Shown here one piece after another: positions 20,217 through 30,749 of a DNA stretch of 64,000 nt. Every line of letters begins with the position of its first letter. Position 1 is the first letter of the stretch. This stretch comes from Azorinus chamasolen (Eukaryota; Mollusca; Bivalvia; Cardiida; Solecurtidae): contig OY755252.1 of NCBI GenBank assembly GCA_963576725.1, positions 55,953,985-56,017,984 on the forward strand. The letters are read 5' to 3'. Made by a program: the position numbers and the translations under genes. The notes beneath the pieces are model-generated. The model did no database searches. It worked only from the letters and a program-made list of their open reading frames with translations, and was not told the origin of the DNA.

Positions 20217-20452
20217 ACATGATAGACACGCATTCTTAAACCTTTGCAAACACAGCAGACCCAGACCATATGGTTCCTGTATGAGCCGTCTGGTCTGGAT
20301 CTGCTCTGTTTGATTATGGAATGATCATAGGTCTGACTCTATAGGTCCTGCCATGGCCTAAAACGTTAATCTGCCATTTATTAAAAACATGTCTAATTAA
20401 TATTGATGATGTCATCATTTATTACATACAGGTTCATGGAGTAAAGGTTTAA
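20217..20452. mobile_element. T1 MITE
   Basis: Left TTCA (mutated target), CCCTTTACATGATAGACACG, CACAGCAGACCCAGACC, CCTGTATGAGCCGTCTGG, TCTGCTCTGTTTG, and a right TTAA shared with the next copy. Confidence 0.7.
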
Positions 20453-20609
20453 CCCTTTATCTGTTAAATATTCATGCAAGGAACTATGACATCATTTCGA
20501 AAGCAAACAGAGCAGACCCTTAACAGACGGCTCCTATAGGAGCCGTCTGATCTGAGTCTACTCTGTTTGCAAATGCGCGAAAAGGCGTTTATATGAAGGA
20601 AAGGGTTAA
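20449..20609. mobile_element. T1 MITE, internally shortened
   Basis: TTAA at both ends; perfect apex GACGG-CTCCTATAGGAG-CCGTC. The left subterminal segment is only about 60 bp, so the copy is 161 bp. It shares its left TTAA with the copy at 20217. Confidence 0.75.
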
Positions 20610-20754
20610 GAACGATAGTAGTTTAGAGTTTCATGTATAAATTGGAAGTGAATTCGACATACAGGATGTTTTAAGATCTCTTCTCACGCTGTAAAAAATG
20701 TCTGCTTACTCTCTGAGTTGCCGAGCATTTTGCAGACTACATGCGATTTTATCA

Positions 20755-20890
20755 AACGTTTAAGACACTTCTGACCGAGTGTCAAACAGGTTGGATCCTG
20801 ATGAGACGCCGAGTAACTCGGCGTCTCGCCAGGATCCAAGCTGATTGCAAATGACAGACCTGTCGCGCTGAGCACGAGTAGGGTTAATTG
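20755..20890. mobile_element. T2-like hairpin element
   Basis: GTGTCAAACAGGTTGGATCC, GATGAGACGCCGAGTAACTCG, GCGTCTCGCCAGGATCC, then TTGCAAATGACAG and GTAGGGTTAA. Confidence 0.6.
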
Positions 20891-21166
20891 CTTTTGTAAT
20901 TGCTTTTGTAGTTGAATATGAGGACTTGTGCAGTAACCGTTAGAAAGATGCAGGAAATAGTGTTTGTTACATCGTATGACGCAAGTTTGAGTTGAGGAAA
21001 TTATGAAGGAATAACTATGCATGTGCGAGAGTCAGGGATATTAAAAATCATTTGGAACCAGTGAAGATAAAGGGCCTCCTGGGAGAGCCCTTTGGCCAGG
21101 GACTGCAGTGCATGTTTTTGTTATAACATCATTCTCTTTGTTGTTAACTGATGATACATCCTTTTG

Positions 21167-21411
21167 TTTAATCCTTTACTCCATAAACACGCTTTTCTAC
21201 ACATTTGCAAACAGAGTAGACCGAGACCAGGCGGCTTCTCTATTGATCTGATCAGGGTCTGCTCAGCTCTGTTTGGTTATGGAATAATATAGATCCGATT
21301 CTACAGTTTATCTCTTGGCTAAAAATCACGAATTAATAAGCCATTTTAAAAGCTAATCTAATAAATATTCATGACTTCATCATTTCTTTCATGAATATTC
21401 ATGTTTAACAT
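21167..21411. mobile_element. T1 MITE
   Basis: TTTAATCCTTTACTCCATAA, AGTAGACCGAGACCAGGCGG, CTGATCAGGGTCTGCTCAG, ATATTCATGACTTCATC, ATGAATATTCATG. A loose T1 right end recurs at about 21590-21637. Confidence 0.6.
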
Positions 21412-21874
21412 TCACAAAGAGAGGAGCCAGTGTTAATTATTCGGGAGATTAAGGCTTTATGATTTTGCAGAAATTAAGAACGACAATAGCTGAAGGTTTT
21501 ATGATGGAACTGGAAATAAGTTGTGTACACAAAATATTTTTGAATATAATGAATATCTGACTATCATGACAATTAGTCTAATTAACAATCATGATATCAT
21601 TATTTCTTACATGAATATTCATGGAGTCAAGGGTTAATATACCAACGTTTGTTCATTAAGTGGTAGCTGAAGAGGGGTGCTACTATATATGACTAGCTAT
21701 TGTTATACATGTAGAAGGAAAAGTGACATTGTTGATATTTTCAAACAATGAAGACACAGACCAGGTACTGCTAAGCACCAGATTGACCGATCAACATCTT
21801 CACTTATTATATTTTAGACGCTCTCTGAGAAAAGGGGCTATTGTTACATTGCAAACGGTTTAGACCCAGATTAG

Positions 21875-21875
<1 letters not shown>

Positions 21876-21910
<35 letters not shown>

Positions 21911-21911
21911 T
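21876..21911. repeat. (CAT)n microsatellite
   Basis: About 11 ATC/CAT units. Confidence 0.9.
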
Positions 21912-21929
21912 GTCAGAGTAACAGATAAA

Positions 21930-22110
21930 TGTGCGTACCCAAATACGAAAATCGTCATTTCTCTACCAAATCCTATAACGAGACCAGTCTTTAGAATCGT
22001 CTCTTCGAGACGATTCTAAAGAGTGGTCACAGTATAGGATTTGGTGGAGAAATAAAAGAGCTATTCTTGAAACTGTTTAGATTTTACGTATCTTATCTAG
22101 ACCTTTGATC
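21930..22110. mobile_element. H8 element, well preserved
   Basis: CCAAATACGAAAATCGTCAT, CCAAATCCTATAACGAGACC, AGTCTTTAGAATCGTCTC, TTCGAGACGATTCTAAAGA, GTGGTCACAGTATAGG. The stem is about 60 bp and the apex is an 8-bp palindrome TCTCTTCGAGA. It lies 0.4 kb upstream of the receptor exon. Confidence 0.65.
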
Positions 22111-22473
22111 TATCGAAAAGTATCTGACCAATATTTATATTGTATGGAAAAATAGAGTACACATTACCACGTAGTCTGATGAGTGACAGATAATGCAGAC
22201 GTTGACCACACGCGGTGGCTTGTTTGGGTCTACACCGTTTACAATGCATTCAGAGCTTTTCCCAGACCAGGCCTTTCACTAGCATTTTTTGGGAAATGCA
22301 TTTTAATAATTTTCCGTGCGTAGATTCAGAGAATTCTTGAGAATTATCTCCTGAAAGACACAAGAAAAAAAGTTTTATAACCTTGGGACCCGCTGGTTAT
22401 TTCCTTATTATTATGTGGTTGTGATTATACATACACCGCTGATGTCAGTTATCTCATTGTTATTTCATTTCAG

Positions 22474-24328
22474 GTTCATAATGTTGTTTGGAGTATATAC
22501 TGCTTGAAAACAAACTGCGTTTAGAGTTACTTCGATGTCGCACGTGACGGAAATGGCACCAGACGTCGACAACGCCACCATGCCCACGTTACATGGGGAT
22601 AACTCTAACATACTTGCCAACCAGTCTATGTTACGCAAAATGAACGATGACGAGGTCAAGCGACTGATACCTACTATCATATATCTCGCGTTACTTTCCG
22701 TCATCGGAATCATCGGTAACAGTCTTGTGTGCCATGTTTACAGGACACGATACCGATTGTCTAACTCCCAGTGTTTCATTCTCTGCTTAAGCGCCATAGA
22801 TCTGTTCTCGTGTTGCATCGTAATACCTTTAGAAATAGCCACCATAGTGGACCAATATACCTTTGAATACTTATGGCTATGCAAGCTATCTCGATTCTTC
22901 AACACCCTGGGAACGTTATCGTCATCATTTCTACTGCTATTTATAGCAATTGACAGATACAGAAAAGTATGTCGGCCTTTCGGATGGCAGATTAAAGCAA
23001 ATGTTGCTAAATTTCTCTGTGTGCTTTCGGTCCTACTCGGGTTACTTTTCTCCTGGCCGGCGATATTCATATACGGTAAACAGAGATTCGACATACCAGA
23101 GTTCGGCTTAACAGGAACAGAATGCTCCACTGACGATGCAATGTTAAACACGATTTTTCCGTTGATCAATTCGGCAGTTTTCGGAGGATTGTTTATCGTC
23201 GGAATTATTTCAATTTGCATACTGTACTGCTTCATCGGGCGAGAGGTTAAACGCCACGCTAAGAGGATGCCGAAAGAGCTTTCTATTCGGAATACATCTA
23301 TCCCTATGCTGTCTTCAACAATAGACGGACGGGACTCAAGAATAAGCGGTGAGATTGATGCTAATATTTTGGCAAAATATGACATGACTAAAATCAAAAG
23401 GGAATCAAAGAAGAAATCGTTTTCCAAACGCAGATCCAGAAAAGCTGATAGTGAGAGCTCGTGGGCTGATAGAAATGATTTCGAATTGTCCTGTAGTATG
23501 GACTGCAGTGTCAAGGATACAAGTATTGTTTTATCTGACAAGGGCAAAGAAAAGGATGAAGATGTTCAGTCAGATGATAGTGGAATAAAGTCAGATCAAA
23601 CAAATAAGGATGAAAATGGAGATAGTTGTAACAAGGACAGTGTAGAAGACAGAGAGGCAGATGATAGTGATCTTGAAAATACTGATTGTGATCATAAAAA
23701 CGTTGATGCGGGTGAAATTGAACATAGTGTGAATGTAGAAATCCAGAATAAGCTGAACCGCTTGGAACCTGTAAATGAAGATGAACATTCAGCTGACCAA
23801 ACTCCTGAACCAGAGACTGAAACGAAAGAGGACACGAGTCCAAAACAAAGCATTGTTGAAACAGAAAGAAAAATATCCGAACTATCGCAATCATCCGAAA
23901 GCATGAAACCAAGGTCTATACGAGCACGCATGTCTTCTATTGGTAGTTTGCTATCGAGCGCGGTTGTCCGGCGGATGACGTCACTTGTTAGCGGCACGAG
24001 CACGGGATCGACTGCTATTAAAACACATTACTTGAAGCAGGCACGTGCCCGAAAGACAGCGTTCCTCATGTTCTTGATTTCGCTTGCTTTTGTTCTTAGC
24101 TACATGCCACACTTGTTATTGATGATAATCAGACAGTTGGTGAACAATTTCATCGAGAATATGTCAAAGGACGGACGCGCCGTGTATAAATTCTTCCTGC
24201 GTTCCTATTTTCTCAACTGTGCCATCAACCCCGTCATTTATGGCGTCTGTGACTCGCGCTTCCGGACCGCGTGCAAGGAAATATTTTCACGCTGCTGCAA
24301 TCGAGGCGAGTCACGTGATTTCAACTAA
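22474..24328 (+). other. Receptor-gene exon with acceptor site and small upstream ORF
   Basis: A consensus acceptor (TTATTTCATTTCAG) ends at 22473, so an exon probably starts at 22474 and the gene has at least one upstream non-coding exon. A nine-codon upstream ORF runs from ATG 22481 to TGA 22507, 27 bases before and in the same frame as the main ATG at 22535. It could damp translation of the receptor. No clear polyadenylation signal is visible just after the stop. Confidence 0.5.
22535..24328 (+). CDS. Class A (rhodopsin-family) G-protein-coupled receptor
   Basis: A 597-residue seven-helix receptor of the plasma membrane, encoded in one exon. The N-terminus (1-45) has sequons at N13 and N29. 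TM1 carries GN at 61-62, TM2 has LSAID (85-89), and C116 at the top of TM3 can pair with C197 in loop 2. DRY is at 140-142, TM5 about 207-232, TM6 about 507-532 with LSYMPH in place of CWxP, and NPVIY (565-569) in TM7. RCC at 586-588 could be palmitoylated. The third intracellular loop is about 270 residues, acidic and Ser-rich with basic ends, far longer than in most peptide receptors. The family is therefore clear, but the ligand is not. Similar long-loop receptors in molluscs are often labelled CCK-, orexin- or amine-like. ATG 22535 is the first in-frame start after an upstream stop. Confidence 0.93.
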   Translation: MSHVTEMAPDVDNATMPTLHGDNSNILANQSMLRKMNDDEVKRLIPTIIYLALLSVIGIIGNSLVCHVYRTRYRLSNSQCFILCLSAIDLFSCCIVIPLEIATIVDQYTFEYLWLCKLSRFFNTLGTLSSSFLLLFIAIDRYRKVCRPFGWQIKANVAKFLCVLSVLLGLLFSWPAIFIYGKQRFDIPEFGLTGTECSTDDAMLNTIFPLINSAVFGGLFIVGIISICILYCFIGREVKRHAKRMPKELSIRNTSIPMLSSTIDGRDSRISGEIDANILAKYDMTKIKRESKKKSFSKRRSRKADSESSWADRNDFELSCSMDCSVKDTSIVLSDKGKEKDEDVQSDDSGIKSDQTNKDENGDSCNKDSVEDREADDSDLENTDCDHKNVDAGEIEHSVNVEIQNKLNRLEPVNEDEHSADQTPEPETETKEDTSPKQSIVETERKISELSQSSESMKPRSIRARMSSIGSLLSSAVVRRMTSLVSGTSTGSTAIKTHYLKQARARKTAFLMFLISLAFVLSYMPHLLLMIIRQLVNNFIENMSKDGRAVYKFFLRSYFLNCAINPVIYGVCDSRFRTACKEIFSRCCNRGESRDFN

Positions 24329-24509
24329 CATCTGACATTTTTCACTTTAGTAAACTGTCTTTTGCAGAATATTGTCAGCAAATACTGTCGCCTCCTTTAG
24401 TTTTCGAAAAAAAATATCTGGATATTGTTTATGGAAAAACATGTCAAAAAGATTTGATCAAACTGAGAAGACGAGTATAAGACGATTGTTCTTGATCTCA
24501 GTCATGCAA

Positions 24510-24739
24510 TTTGTAACCCTTTACTTCATGAATATTCATATACAAATAATGACATCATGAATATTAATTAGATTAATTGTTATGATATGGTCACAGGAAT
24601 TTTGGCAATGGCAGAAGCTATAGAATCATGTCCGTATTACATGTATATCATAAGCATACAGAACAGACCCTGATCAGACGGGACCGTCTGATCTGGGTTT
24701 ACTCTATTTGAAAAGACATGTTTATGGAGGAATGGGTTA
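24510..24739. mobile_element. T1 MITE (reverse) downstream of the receptor
   Basis: GTAACCCTTTACTTCATGAA, ATTCATATACAAATAATGAC, CAGAACAGACCCTGATC, a shortened apex AGACGGGACCGTCT, and GGAGGAATGGGTTA. It starts about 180 bp after the receptor stop, so it may lie in the 3' UTR. Confidence 0.65.
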
Positions 24740-24741
24740 CA

Positions 24742-25126
24742 TACAGTGCTCCCTCTCTTCAACGACACCCTTTGGGATACGAAGATTGTATGTATTGTTC
24801 AGAGGGAGTTGTTATAGGGAGGGAAAATCAAACATAATTAGCTTGTTTTCAGATCCCCAGATAAGGTGTATTTCGAGAACTAAAACCGTTATGCCTCATC
24901 AAACCCTATGTTGTGACCACTCTTTAGAATCGTTACAAGGTAACGATTCTAAAAAGTGGTCACAACATAGGTACAAGGTAACGATTCTAAAAAGTGGTCA
25001 CAACATAGGGTTTGATGGAGGCATAAATAAAATACGATGGAAAAGGTTTCTGGAGCATCAGTGACATACGTTGTTGTAAGGAGGGAATCGTTATTGAGAG
25101 GGCCGTTGTAGGGGAGGGAGCACTGT
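24742..25126. mobile_element. A4 MITE carrying a duplicated H8-type hairpin
   Basis: TA flanks and ends CAGTGCTCCCTC / GAGGGAGCACTG. The centre (24895-25020) is an H8-type hairpin (CATCAAACCCTATGTTGTG, CCACTCTTTAGAATCG). Its right arm (GGTAACGATTCTAAAAAGTG plus GTCACAACATAGG) is present twice in tandem. A left half of the same family is at 33240-33350. Confidence 0.7.
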
Positions 25127-25129
25127 ATT

Positions 25130-25362
25130 TACTCTTTATACCTTGTGAATATTCATGTAAAAAATAATAATATCATGAATAGTAATTAGCTGATTAACAT
25201 AATGATTTTTTCCATGGTAGAAACTGTAGATTCCGATTTATATAATTCCATAAGCAAACTGAGGAGACCCTGATCAGACGGCTCATACAGGAGACGTCTG
25301 ATCAGGGTCTACTTTGTTTGCAAAGCTGTCAAAATGCGTCTCGGTGAAGTAAAGGGTTAATA
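25130..25362. mobile_element. T1 MITE (reverse)
   Basis: CTTGTGAATATTCATGTAAA, CATAAGCAAACTGAGGAGAC, GATCAGACGGCTCATACAGG, TCTACTTTGTTTGC, GTGAAGTAAAGGGTTAA. Confidence 0.65.
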
Positions 25363-25494
25363 TTGAATAGTTTTCAACAAGCTGACATTTGAAAATGATT
25401 GTTTTTATACCTTGTACCATTATAAACCATAGATCTACCCCGCTGTGAGAAATTGAATCTCGTGCAATTTTGACTTCTCCCCATGCGACCAATC

Positions 25495-25625
25495 TTGAGA
25501 AATTGTTGACCGATTGTCAATTAGATTGGATCCTGATGAGAAGTCCGAGTTTTTCGGCGTCTCATCTGGATCCAAGCTGTTTGTGCAGGCGAGTAAGATC
25601 TCGAGTAGCGAGATAGGTGTTGACA
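25495..25625. mobile_element. T2-like hairpin element
   Basis: GATTGTCAATTAGATTGGATCC, GATGAGAAGTCCGAG, TCGGCGTCTCATCTGGATCC, AAGCTGTTTG. Stem with a few mismatches. Confidence 0.55.
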
Positions 25626-25664
25626 TTTAGGCAGGTTTTATATCCAAGTTGAGATTCAGTGTTA

Positions 25665-25892
25665 GACCCTGTCCCTGTTCTATGTTTATTGCAAATTTCA
25701 ATACCTACTGAATATTCATGGACAAATAGTTATAATGAAATATGGAAGGGTGAACATTGTAGCCATTTTAGAAAGTAAAGAATCAATTCTTTCAAAATCC
25801 ATCAGCAAACAGAACTGAGTCTGATCTTGGTCTACTCTGTTAGCAAATGCGTGAAAATGCGCTTATATTAAGGAAAGAGTTAAACATTTAAT
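25665..25892. mobile_element. T1 subfamily b element
   Basis: CCTGTTCTATGTTTATTGCA, TACTGAATATTCATGGAC, GCCATTTTAGAAAGTAAAG, AGCAAACAGAACTGAG, GTCTACTCTGTTAGC, AAGGAAAGAGTTAA. This variant recurs at 26170 (reversed), 29540 and 63560. Confidence 0.6.
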
Positions 25893-26049
25893 GAAGGGCG
25901 AATATGAAAAAGGGAAAATAATTTGTGAATACTACCGGAATTGCGAACAATTACAGGTCCTGATTAGGTAGTTCCGGGCTGAATGTTTTGTCTGTTAGTT
26001 TCATATATAGGTAATGAAGCGTTTTAATCCTTTGAATGCGGAGGGCGCA

Positions 26050-26378
26050 TGCGCTAGCATTTGCAAACCGTAGAGACACAAATGAAAAGGCTCCAAGAGG
26101 AGAAACATTCTAATCAGGGTCTGCACATATAGTAAGTGTATGTCTTTCCTATTGAATCGACTGCAGACAACCATTTCCTTTATACAAACGTGTTTTCACG
26201 CATTTGCAAACACAGTAGACCAAGATCAGACTGGAATTTGAAAGATGTATTTATTTACTTTCTAAAATGGCTACAATGTTCTACCCTCTATATATTAATT
26301 TTCGTTGTAACTATTTTACCCATGAATATTCAGTAGGTATTGAAATTTGGAATAAACATTGAACAGGGAAAGAGTTAA
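26050..26378. mobile_element. T6 scrap and T1 subfamily b element (reverse)
   Basis: GCAAACCGTAGAGACACAA and CTCCAAGAGGAG mark the T6 scrap (26050-26130). The T1b copy runs from about 26165 to TTAA at 26375-26378 and has lost its hairpin right arm. It shares that TTAA with the next T3 element. Confidence 0.55.
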
Positions 26379-26620
26379 CCCTTTCGGCGCCACATTTCTA
26401 ATTGTCGTCTGCAATCTATTTTTGTTAAATCATTCGGTACAATAAGCAAATGAAATAACTAAATACAAATGTCAAAGGAATAAAGCACATATATAGAAAT
26501 AAAGATTGAGACAAGAAGTGAAGTCCCTGATCAGACGCCGCCTTGAAAAGGCGGCGTCTGATCTGGGACTGCACTATTTGTCGTGGTGCATTTATGCGAC
26601 ATCGGCGGTGAAAGGGTTAA
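26375..26620. mobile_element. T3 MITE, complete (reverse)
   Basis: TTAA both sides; ends CCCTTTCGGCGCCAC and GGCGGTGAAAGGG. Hairpin CCTGATCAGACGCCGCC, TTGAA, AAGGCGGCGTCTGATC. 246 bp. Confidence 0.8.
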
Positions 26621-27004
26621 ACACTAATGAGCTGTACTACCTTGAAACTTCATAATTCAAAAGAGTGAAGACTAACTACACTGGCAGGGTAACTGATGTC
26701 CCAGATAGAATGAATTGTCTGTTATTTTGGGGTATTCAGTGAAGTGCCTAAAGGTTAACTTCATTAGAAGGGGGATACCATGCATTAAACATCTATTATA
26801 ATGCTATTGAAACATTATCTAACAATTTTGTGTCATTTTGTGTAATATATTACAAGTCATTATAAAATGTCAAGCTGAAATTGTGTGACTTTTTTTCTTG
26901 TCATCTAACCCTTTTATTCCTGAATATTCAAATGGACTGACCCATCAGCATTTAACGATAGAGTACATTCAGTATGAAAGACATGCACTTGACAGAGGAA
27001 ATTA

Positions 27005-27120
27005 AATGACAAACAGTGCAGACCCTGATCAGAGGGCTCCTCTAGGAGCCCTCTGATCTGGGTCTCCACTGTTTGCAAATGCCACTACACTCGTTTCTCA
27101 CATTTAAAGGCTTAATTGAC
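27005..27120. mobile_element. T6 hairpin element
   Basis: ACAAACAGTGCAGACCCTG, ATCAGAGGG, CTCCTCTAGGAG, CCCTCTGATC, and CACTGTTTGCAAATG. It ends AAGGCTTAA. The best T6 hairpin in the window. Confidence 0.6.
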
Positions 27121-27219
27121 TAAACAATTTTCACTTAGATAGTGGTTACACGGTACTCTTACAGAATGCTGTAAAGGTCAGCCGACTAAACAGTAGAACG
27201 TTATATAAATAAGAGGGCC

Positions 27220-27480
27220 TGTAACTCTGCCTTCCATACAAACGCTTTGTTACACCACCTTTGCAAATAAAGTAGACCCAGATCAGACTGCTCATGTAGA
27301 GACCGTCAGATCCGGATCTGTTCTGTTTGCTTATGACACGATATAGATCTGACCTTACAGTTTTTGTCAAAGCAAAACATTGCTTTGCAAAGTTTAGATT
27401 ATTAAATTTGAACTAATAGATATATTCTATGTTCATGTCATTATTTCTTACATGGATATTATACAGGTAACTGGTTCACT
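27220..27480. mobile_element. T1 MITE, diverged
   Basis: CCTTCCATACAAACGC, AAAGTAGACCCAGATCAGAC, GACCGTCAGATCCGGATC, GATATAGATCTGACC, TTCATGTCATTATTTC. Confidence 0.5.
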
Positions 27481-27579
27481 CCCATTGTATTTAAGATCAA
27501 CCCGTCCACATGGAAACTTGGACACTGTCTATATTTTCATGTGAGGGGGTTCTGCATCTTGATGTAAACTAAGCAAAGC

Positions 27580-27945
27580 GTGAGTACTCAAATACAAAAA
27601 TCGTCATTTCTCCAAATACCAAAATTGTCATTTCTCCAAATACCAAAATCACCATTTCTCCAAATACCCAAATCGCCATTTCTCCACATACCAAAATCGC
27701 CATTTCTCCAAATACCAAAATCGTCATTTCTCCAAATACCAAAATTTTTGAAATACTAAAATCGTCATTTCTCCAAATATTAAAATCGTTATTTCTCCAC
27801 CAAACCCTATGCTGTGGCCACTATTCCACTCTTTAGAATCGTTTCGAAGAGCCGGATTTTAAAGAGTGGTCACAGCTTTGGGTTTTGTGGAGAAATAAAG
27901 GAGTTATTCTTGAAAATTTATTAATCTACGCATCCTACCTTGGCC
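27580..27945. mobile_element. H8 element with 24-bp tandem expansion of its end
   Basis: AAATACCAAAATCGTCATTT plus CTCC repeats about eight times (27585-27800). It then passes into a complete H8 hairpin: CACCAAACCCTATGCTGTG, CACTCTTTAGAATCGTTTC and the complement. Single-copy H8 elements have one such unit, so the array grew from the MITE terminus. Confidence 0.75.
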
Positions 27946-28294
27946 TCTGTGTAAACAATGACATTGGTTTGATACTGGAAATACATGTAGTTCAGCTCAT
28001 GATCGGAGGCCTCCTCCAGGAATCCTCTGATCTAGGCCTACACTGTTTGCCTATATATTCTATGTGATTCAGATCGCTGGAGATTAAAGGTTAAAACAAA
28101 TGTCTGATTAATGCAATACAAACGCACTTACACACATATTTCGACCCTTCTGGACAAGTTCAGGGTCGTTTTCAAAGAACGAAATAGAAAAGACTGTCCT
28201 ACATCTTTATGCATTTCATGTGTATGTAGTCTTTGCCTTATTGTTCCTTGAAAATGTCAAGAAATATCGGACTAACTCGAAAGAGCTAGATGTT

Positions 28295-28535
28295 TTAACA
28301 CTCCATGCATATTTATGTTAGAAATAATGACGTCATGAATATTAATTATATAAAAAAATATAATAGCATATGGACATAGGGCATGGCAGAAACTGTATAC
28401 ATGTAATCATATTTTTTATTATATCATAAGCACACAGAACAGACCATGATCAGAGGGCTCCAACAGGGGCCGTCTGATCTGGGTCTACCCTGTTTGCAAA
28501 GGCGTATAGAAAGGAGTATTAATGGAGTAAAGGGT
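28295..28535. mobile_element. T1 MITE (reverse)
   Basis: CACTCCATGCATATTTATG, AGCACACAGAACAGACCATG, ATCAGAGGGCTCCAACAGG, ATCTGGGTCTACCCTGTTTG, GGAGTAAAGGGTTTG. Confidence 0.6.
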
Positions 28536-28669
28536 TTGAGTTGTATCAAATTCCCTTAGCGGATTTTTTATTCAAAGTACTGCAGGGAGCTATCACAGGA
28601 GCTTTCTATACACATGCGACTCTCGTTTTTCATTAAGCTCCCCTACTGTTACTAACCCCCGCTGTTATT

Positions 28670-28880
28670 TACTTCATAGGCTATTTTAAACGTAGCCTCA
28701 TTGAATAAACCTACTGAAAAGGAGATTTTACTAGAAAAAAGAAAATTATAAAATTGTGTTGTTTTGAAGCCATTGTGATAAATAGAGCATGCGGTCCATT
28801 GGAGCAAATGCTCTATTTATCATAATGATTTCAAAAGGTGACAGAGGCGTCAAAGCGCGTCGGTATTAGGGAATTTCTTA
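28670..28880. mobile_element. T4 MITE, diverged
   Basis: TTACTTCATAGGCTATTTTA, AATAAACCTACTGAAAAGG, GAGCATGCGGTCCATTGG, AGCAAATGCTCTATTTATC. An A3-like half hairpin precedes it at 28565-28660. Confidence 0.55.
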
Positions 28881-29183
28881 TATCATTCTAGCAAGGCGAT
28901 CGGTCAATCCTTGGTATTTCGTTTTTCTGCTCGATTACGTATATATCATATCATCAATAACAGTCATTAATAACAGTCAATCAATCAATTTCATCATCTG
29001 CCAAAACCTCACATACAACCTGTAAATTGTTTATGATATCCTCAATACAAATAAATGATCTAGGTCTATACATTCGGGAATATTTCAGAGCATAATTTAT
29101 GACGTCAGAGAATAGATCTCAGTCATACGAACTCAATCCTTTATGCTTTGCAAAGAGCGAAGAGCCAAGTCAGCCTCCGCGTT

Positions 29184-29414
29184 TTAACCCATTCACTCAT
29201 AGGATTTTTTTTTAGATACAACGTCTTTGAATAAATCTACCAAAACGGAGCATTAACTAGAGAAAAGGAAAATTTTAGAATGTTGTAGTTTGAAACCATT
29301 GTGATAAATAGAGCATTTGCTCATACACGAGCAAATGCTCTATTTATCACAATGGTTTCACAAAGTGACTTTTACAGAGTCGCCAAAAGTCGTCAATTTG
29401 ATGGAATGGGTTAA
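29184..29414. mobile_element. T4 MITE, complete
   Basis: TTAA both sides, 231 bp. GAATAAATCTACCAAAACGG, GAAACCATTGTGATAAATAG, AGCATTTGCTCATACACGAG, CAAATGCTCTATTTATCAC, GTGACTTTTACAGAGTC, GATGGAATGGG. Confidence 0.8.
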
Positions 29415-29539
29415 ATGAGTCTGCAATGTTTGAAAAAACTCAAATGATGGGTTAGTAAAGCAGGAATCAATTATATCTTGAAAAAAAAACAGCAAAAAAC
29501 CCACGCTAGCCATTAGATTTCGTCAGTGTTTTCCATTTC

Positions 29540-29772
29540 CATGTTCTATGTTTATTACAAATTTCAATACTTACTGAATATTCATGGACAAAATGTTATA
29601 ATGAAATATAGAAGGTGGAAACGTGTAAGCATTTAAGAAAGTAAATACACAGATAGTTCATATTCAGTTAGCAAACAGAGCAGACCCAGATCCTGCTATA
29701 GGAGCCGTCTGATCTGGGTGTACTCTGTTTGCAGATACGTGAAAACACGTTTATATGAGGGAAAATGGTTAC
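29540..29772. mobile_element. T1 subfamily b element
   Basis: CATGTTCTATGTTTATTAC, TTACTGAATATTCATGGAC, AGCAAACAGAGCAGACCCAG, TATAGGAGCCGTCTGATC, GAGGGAAAATGGTTA. Confidence 0.6.
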
Positions 29773-29794
29773 GGATATACTGTACAGTGTATAC

Positions 29795-30150
29795 ACAATA
29801 TTACAACACAGTCATATAACAACACAGTCATATACATGAACCATATAACAACACAGTCATATGCCATATAATAACACAGTCATATACCATATAACAACAC
29901 AGTCATATACCATATAACAAAATATAACAAAACAGTCATATCCCATATACCATATAAAAACACAGTCATACCCAATATAACAACACAGTCATATACCATA
30001 TAACAACACGGTCATATACCACATAACAACACAGTCATATCCAATATAACAACACAGTCATATACCATATAACAACACAGTCATATACCATATAACAACA
30101 CAGTCATATACCATATAACAACACAGTCATATAACAACACAGTCATATAC
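29795..30150. repeat. 23-bp minisatellite
   Basis: CATATACCATATAACAACAC plus AGT reiterates about 15 times. Shorter units lack the CATATAC block. Confidence 0.85.
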
Positions 30151-30241
30151 ACTTCATTTAAGTGATATTCTCTGCTTGCAATGCGTCTTAAAATGCATAA
30201 ACATTTCACAACTCATTCGATTCTATACTGAAAAGAAGAAG

Positions 30242-30460
30242 TACAGTAAAATCTCGATTATTCGAAAAACACTTTTAGAAAAAGTTAGTATCTTTTAGGC
30301 AGGTGGCTGCTTAATGCATGTTGAAAGTCATGCAGAAAGCTCCTAGAGGAGCTTTCTGCCTGTCTTTCACTTCACCATGCAATAAGCTGTCACCTGTATT
30401 AAAAATCGATAATATTACGTATTTTAGTGTTCGAAAAATCGATATTTTATTGCATATCGC
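30242..30460. mobile_element. A3 MITE with CAGTAAAATCTCGATTATTC ends
   Basis: TACAGTAAAATCTCGATTA and GTGTTCGAAAAATCGATATT enclose the core: AGGCAGGTGGCTGCTTAATG, GAAAGTCATGCAGAAAG, CTCCTAGAGGAG. The outer ends differ from A1 and A2 but the core is the common one. Confidence 0.65.
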
Positions 30461-30749
30461 AAGATAACCAATCGAATAAACGCTGAAGAAGACAAAGCTT
30501 GCATGTGTTCCATATCGAAGACCCCAATATTTCTCGCCAATATATTAGTATTTATTCGGGTTGCGTTTTAGTGTCATAACAGTTCGGTATAGGCCGATAA
30601 TATTTTTGTACAACAAAATATTATAGGTATCTAAGAAAACAGTGTATTTTGTACATGTATCACAGGGGCATTTTTTTTATATATACGTTCAACTTGACAA
30701 TCTTCATAATAACGATTGAATATATCAAATACCAAGTTCTAGGAGATTA

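Noticed and set aside
22738..23912. Antisense frames of 133-269 codons over the receptor
   Set aside because: Shadows of the GPCR coding strand without motifs.
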